From SURF-58 sp041305085 (GTDB lineage Archaea > Nanobdellota > Nanobdellia > Woesearchaeales > UBA9642): DNA of 16,003 nt. The stretch is from the NCBI GenBank assembly GCA_041305085.1, contig JBFYMA010000030.1, positions 1-16,003 on the forward strand, given 5' to 3'. Positions 12,911-16,003 of the stretch are shown piece after piece. A model generated the notes under the pieces. It was not told the origin of the DNA. It ran no database searches and saw nothing but the letters and a program-made list of their open reading frames with translations. The position numbers and the translations under genes are program-made. Every line of letters begins with the position of its first letter. Within the stretch, counting starts at the first letter, position 1.

Positions 12911-13819
12911 TTGGTGGTAGAGCTCAAAGAACTGGACGTTGACCTTGTGGAACGCATCAGGAAGCTGGACATCATTGCAAGAAAAAACACTCTCACTCAG
13001 ACACTGGAAGGCAACTGGACTACTCTTTTCAAGGGCAGGGGTATGGAATTTGCAGGGTACAGAACTTATAGCTATGGAGATGACGCCAGTATGATTGACT
13101 GGAAGGCCTCATTGAGGGCAAAGCAGATACTGATCAAAGAGTACGAAGAGGAAAAAAACCTCAAGGTCTTCTTTTTTGTTGACGTTAGCAACAGCATGCT
13201 TTTCACCTCAACCTCAAGGCTTAAGTGCGAATATGCCATAGAGCTTGTGGCTACAATGACTCAGGGGATTTTAAGGTCAGGAGATGCTGTTGGTCTTGGA
13301 TTGTTCAACAACAAAATGGTTACAAGAATAGAGCCTAATATTGGAAAGGTGATGCAATACAGGATAATACGAGACTTGATGAATGTAAAAAATTATGGTG
13401 GAAATTTTGACTTCAAAAAGGCAATAATGTACCTTTTGTCATTCTTGAAAGGTAGGGCTCTTGTCATAATAATCAGCGATTTTCTGGGAATGGACCAGAA
13501 CTGGAGAAAATACCTTGAGCTGGCTGCAGACAAGTGGGAGATAATTGGAATAATGATTCGCGACCCCAGGGACAGGATGCTTCCAAAAAATACAGGCCAG
13601 TTTATACTAGAGGACCCTTTCAGCGACCAAAAGCTTTATGTGGATGTAAATCAGTACAAAAAAAAGTATGAGGATTATGTAAAAAAAGAAGAGGAAGAGA
13701 TTGAGAAAGGTTTTAATGCAACAAAGTCCAGTTTTATAAAGCTCTCAACGACAGAGGACTTCCATAAGCCAATAATAAAGTTTTTCAGAAGAAGAGGAAT
13801 GATGCTCATACACCAGTGA
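12911..13819 (+). CDS. DUF58 / VWA-like protein, MoxR partner
   Basis: The 302 residues carry the DUF58 signature YGDDASMIDWKAS (about 55-67), preceded by RGMEFAGYR. A VWA-like core follows: FFFVDVSNSMLF (about 88-99, DxSxS-type metal site), GDAVGLGLFNN and ALVIIISDFLG. No membrane segment is seen. DUF58 proteins are encoded beside MoxR in bacteria and archaea and are thought to be its substrates or adaptors. The frame opens with a TTG (12911) followed by a GTG (12914); the TATA box fits either, and no ATG is available before the signature. It starts 56 bp after MoxR and is followed 30 bp later by the VWA membrane protein. Confidence 0.9.
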   Translation: MVVELKELDVDLVERIRKLDIIARKNTLTQTLEGNWTTLFKGRGMEFAGYRTYSYGDDASMIDWKASLRAKQILIKEYEEEKNLKVFFFVDVSNSMLFTSTSRLKCEYAIELVATMTQGILRSGDAVGLGLFNNKMVTRIEPNIGKVMQYRIIRDLMNVKNYGGNFDFKKAIMYLLSFLKGRALVIIISDFLGMDQNWRKYLELAADKWEIIGIMIRDPRDRMLPKNTGQFILEDPFSDQKLYVDVNQYKKKYEDYVKKEEEEIEKGFNATKSSFIKLSTTEDFHKPIIKFFRRRGMMLIHQ

Positions 13820-13849
13820 AAACACCAATAAAAAAATAAAATTTAAAAA

Positions 13850-14812
13850 ATGATAAGCTTCAGCTTTGAAAACACCCTATTTTTGTGGTATCTTGCAAGC
13901 ATTCCCCTAATCATAATTTCGCACTTTTTTCTTCTCAGGCACACAAGAAAGAAAGCCATGAAATTTGCAAATTTTGAGGCTCTCAAAAGGGTCACTGGAA
14001 ACTATCTTGTGACAAAAAACTGGATAGTCCTTATACTGCGGGTTTTGATAGTTGCGCTTCTTATTTTTGCAGCTGCAGGAACAAAGTTTTGGTATGACGG
14101 GCAAAAAAATGACAATGATTTTGTGATTGCAATAGATGTAAGCGCATCTATGTCTGCAGAAGATATTCCTCCTTCAAGGGTTGAGGCTGCAAAGCATGAA
14201 GCCATAAATTTTGTTGACTCTCTACAATCAGAGGGAATGATAGGACTTGTGAGTTTTGGGGGAGTTGCAATAATTGAAAATGTTCTTGTAAATGATAAAA
14301 GAAAAATCCAGACAAGAATTTCGGAATTGGAAATACAGGAAGCTGGAGGCACAGACCTTTCAGGAGCAATAGTGACAGCAACAAATGTTCTGCAGCAGAA
14401 CGATGAGAGGGGAAGAGTGCTTGTTTTGCTGAGCGACGGAAGCAACACAGCAGGCCCATTCATAGATAACTCCATGGACAATGCCATAGAGTATGCAAAA
14501 GAAAAAAGGGTAAAAATTCACAGCATCGGCTTTGGCACAAACACAGGGCCGTTGGGATACTTAAAAGAGCTCACAGGGCTCAACGCAACAGTTGATGAGG
14601 AAAGCCTGATGAAGGTAAGCAACAGCACAGGAGGAATATACTACAGAGCTCCTGACCAGCAGGCTCTTAGAACTGCCTATGAAAACATTTCAAGCCAGTC
14701 CAGCGAAGCAATCCTCAGCCTGGATTTGAGCTACGGGATGCTGCTTGCAGCCCTGCTTCTCTTGTTTGTGGAGTGGGGGCTGATAAATACAAGATTCAGG
14801 AGGGTTCCATGA
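13850..14812 (+). CDS. BatA/BatB-like VWA membrane protein
   Basis: The 320-residue protein has two N-terminal membrane helices (about 10-28 and 57-80), a VWA domain and a C-terminal membrane helix (about 297-313). The metal-ion-dependent adhesion site is complete: DVSASMS (Asp96, Ser98, Ser100), a Thr in GGTDLSGA (about 167) and an Asp in LLSDGSN (about 195). This topology is that of the Bat/aerotolerance family that works with MoxR and DUF58 proteins, probably in envelope protein assembly. In archaea the role is not established. Its TGA overlaps the ATG of the next gene (ATGA at 14809-14812). Confidence 0.92.
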   Translation: MISFSFENTLFLWYLASIPLIIISHFFLLRHTRKKAMKFANFEALKRVTGNYLVTKNWIVLILRVLIVALLIFAAAGTKFWYDGQKNDNDFVIAIDVSASMSAEDIPPSRVEAAKHEAINFVDSLQSEGMIGLVSFGGVAIIENVLVNDKRKIQTRISELEIQEAGGTDLSGAIVTATNVLQQNDERGRVLVLLSDGSNTAGPFIDNSMDNAIEYAKEKRVKIHSIGFGTNTGPLGYLKELTGLNATVDEESLMKVSNSTGGIYYRAPDQQALRTAYENISSQSSEAILSLDLSYGMLLAALLLLFVEWGLINTRFRRVP

Positions 14813-15213
14813 AAATAGCAATAGCACTACTGATTGTCCTGGTTGCAGGGCAGCTGATAAAAGGGATTATCGAAAGCATAAAAAGCAGGTTTGATATTAC
14901 AAATTTTTTGAGCGATGGAGGATTTCCAAGCACCCATTCGAGCCTGGTAAGCTGCCTGACACTAAGCGTCTATTTTGAGCAGGGCTTTTCTGTGCTTTTT
15001 TTTGCAAGCCTGGTTTTTTCACTGATAATCATTAATGACTCTTTCAGGGTAAGGCATGAAACAGGTGAGCAGGCTAAAGTCCTGAACAAAATAATTGTAA
15101 AAGAGCATCTGGGCTTTCCAAAGCTTTTTGAAAGAGAAGGACACACAAAGGGTCAGGTGCTTGCAGGGATCTTGCTTGGGATAATGCTCTCAATAATAAT
15201 ATACTCAATATGA
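14809..15213 (+). CDS. DUF212 / divergent PAP2-family membrane protein
   Basis: The 134-residue protein is mostly hydrophobic. It has GGFPSTHSSLVSCL (about 43-56) and EGHTKGQVLAGILLG (about 113-127), the two histidine-bearing motifs of the DUF212 (YuiD-like, acid phosphatase/vanadium-dependent haloperoxidase-related) family. INDSFRVRHETGEQAKVLN lies between them. A lipid-phosphate phosphatase role is possible but unproven. The start at 14809 is fixed by a strong ribosome binding site (AGGAGG, about 14799-14804) and by the ATGA overlap with the VWA stop. The longer frame from 14773 would run inside the VWA gene. Confidence 0.88.
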   Translation: MKIAIALLIVLVAGQLIKGIIESIKSRFDITNFLSDGGFPSTHSSLVSCLTLSVYFEQGFSVLFFASLVFSLIIINDSFRVRHETGEQAKVLNKIIVKEHLGFPKLFEREGHTKGQVLAGILLGIMLSIIIYSI

Positions 15214-15241
15214 GCTGTATCAATTATGCAGGGTGATAAAA

Positions 15242-15829
15242 TTGGATGAAAAAAAGCAGGAAGAAAAGAAAACAAATACACTCTCAATTGTTTCACTTGT
15301 CTTTGGAATAGCAGGACTTATCCTGATACCAATAATTTCACCAATAGCAGCGCTTATAACCGGAATAATTGCACTCAGCCAGATAGGAAAAAATAAAGAG
15401 CAGGGAAAAGGAATAGCTGTTGCAGGAGTAGTTCTTGGAGGAGTAGGAATAATATTCATTCCCTTAATCATTATCGGAATAATAGCGTTTTTTGGAGCAA
15501 TAGCTCCAATGACTGATCTTCCAGAAAGATGCACAATAAGCCAGGGCTTTACCTGCCTGGATCAAGAATTTTCAGGGCAAGAGATTTTCTTAAAAATACA
15601 GAACAATATTGGACAGGATGCAGAAAACGTTGCCATAACAATCACTGAAGCTGAGCATGGCTGGAAAAAGATCCTGAATGCAGGAAGCCTTGGAAGGGGC
15701 CAGATAATAGAGGCAAGTTTTCCCTACGGGTACAACACAGAACGCTTTAGGGGAGAGATAACTATAGAGTATGACACTGGAACAGGAATCAGGCAGAAGG
15801 CTTATGGAATGATTACAGCATACAGGTAG
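15242..15829 (+). CDS. DUF4190-type membrane protein with an extracytoplasmic tail
   Basis: After a charged N-terminus the protein has two hydrophobic helices. They are joined by ALSQIGKNKEQGKGIAVAG, the Gly/Lys hairpin of the DUF4190 family (about residues 15-85). A roughly 100-residue beta-rich tail follows, including CTISQGFTCLDQEF with two cysteines; it resembles archaeal secreted Ig-like tails. I choose TTG 15242: the alternative GTG at 15233 lies inside GGTGAT (15232-15237), a near-perfect match to the archaeal anti-Shine-Dalgarno. It lies 28 bp after DUF212 and is the last gene before repeat copy 3. Function is unknown. Confidence 0.8.
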   Translation: MDEKKQEEKKTNTLSIVSLVFGIAGLILIPIISPIAALITGIIALSQIGKNKEQGKGIAVAGVVLGGVGIIFIPLIIIGIIAFFGAIAPMTDLPERCTISQGFTCLDQEFSGQEIFLKIQNNIGQDAENVAITITEAEHGWKKILNAGSLGRGQIIEASFPYGYNTERFRGEITIEYDTGTGIRQKAYGMITAYR

Positions 15830-15883
15830 TTCATAGCAATATTCAAACTTTCAGTTTTGCAAGGCAGGCCTTGGCTTAGGAGA

Positions 15884-15981
15884 TGCTATGTCCTGAATGT
15901 CTTTTTTGCCATTCCTGCGAAGCCTTTCACTTCATTTATCGCTACACTCCAGAGAGTTGGCTCCTTCGGAGATGGAGTGTA
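15884..15981. repeat. Structured dispersed repeat, copy 3 (inverted)
   Basis: Read on the minus strand, this copy has the core box (15896-15910 on plus as AATGTCTTTTTTGCC) and the 41-nt block 15884-15924 that matches copy 2 at 40 of 41 positions. It also has a GAA-loop hairpin CTCC/GGAG (15961-15971). The loop-to-core distance is 57 nt, as in copy 1. A 9-bp inverted repeat TACACTCCA/TGGAGTGTA (15943-15951 with 15973-15981) encloses the hairpin. A palindrome GAGTGTACACTC (15975-15986) overlaps its right arm. The element continues toward or past the window edge. Confidence 0.7.
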
Positions 15982-16003
15982 CACTCACTCATTCATTACT
16001 AGG

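Noticed and set aside
14002..14487. 161-residue minus-strand frame
   Set aside because: Antisense to the VWA gene, whose metal-site motifs are certain.

Overview
The window looks like part of the chromosome of an uncultivated, AT-rich archaeon, most likely of the DPANN Woesearchaeota/Pacearchaeota type. Many operon heads carry an archaeal TATA box about 25-27 bp before the start codon, which implies leaderless mRNAs. There are tRNA genes with bulge-helix-bulge (BHB) introns, a Hel308-type helicase part, an NMD3-family protein and a cadherin-like surface protein. The phylum is inferred from gene content and style, not from a marker phylogeny.

Layout, left to right. (1) 1-700: the tail of an unknown gene, then a minus-strand Fic/Doc-type toxin with a downstream ribbon-helix-helix (RHH) partner and a palindromic operator. 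(2) 733-896: a structured intergenic repeat (copy 1). (3) 916-1307: a minus-strand tRNA operon with its own TATA box, a structured leader, an intron-containing tRNA-Asn(GUU) and a tRNA-Ile(GAU) that I read as interrupted by three introns. (4) 1354-2499: a HEPN/MNT toxin-antitoxin-like pair. The HEPN frame is broken by one in-frame stop, and three copies of a palindromic operator lie upstream. (5) 2510-4023: a stomatin-like SPFH protein (minus), a monothiol bacilliredoxin (YtxJ/BrxC-like), and a short element that folds on paper into a three-way junction. (6) 4177-6593: a free-standing C-terminal half of Hel308 with its own promoter, converging with an NMD3-family gene. (7) 6649-10694: two tiny RHH regulators behind a TAACTTA operator cluster, translationally coupled to a 1221-residue membrane-anchored cadherin/Ig-like surface protein. 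(8) 10734-11501: an unknown minus-strand protein. (9) 11802-15829: a MoxR ATPase - DUF58 - VWA membrane protein - DUF212 (PAP2-like) - DUF4190 cluster. It is flanked on both sides by inverted copies (copies 2 and 3) of the repeat family seen at 733-896.

The first third is rich in toxin-antitoxin-like genes with clear operators. The last third is a MoxR/VWA module, probably envelope-linked chaperone or assembly functions, next to the giant surface protein. The best candidates for something undescribed are the three-intron tRNA-Ile, the repeat family with a compensatory base change and fixed internal spacing, the three-way-junction element at 3956-4023, and the free-standing RecA2/C-terminal Hel308 half.
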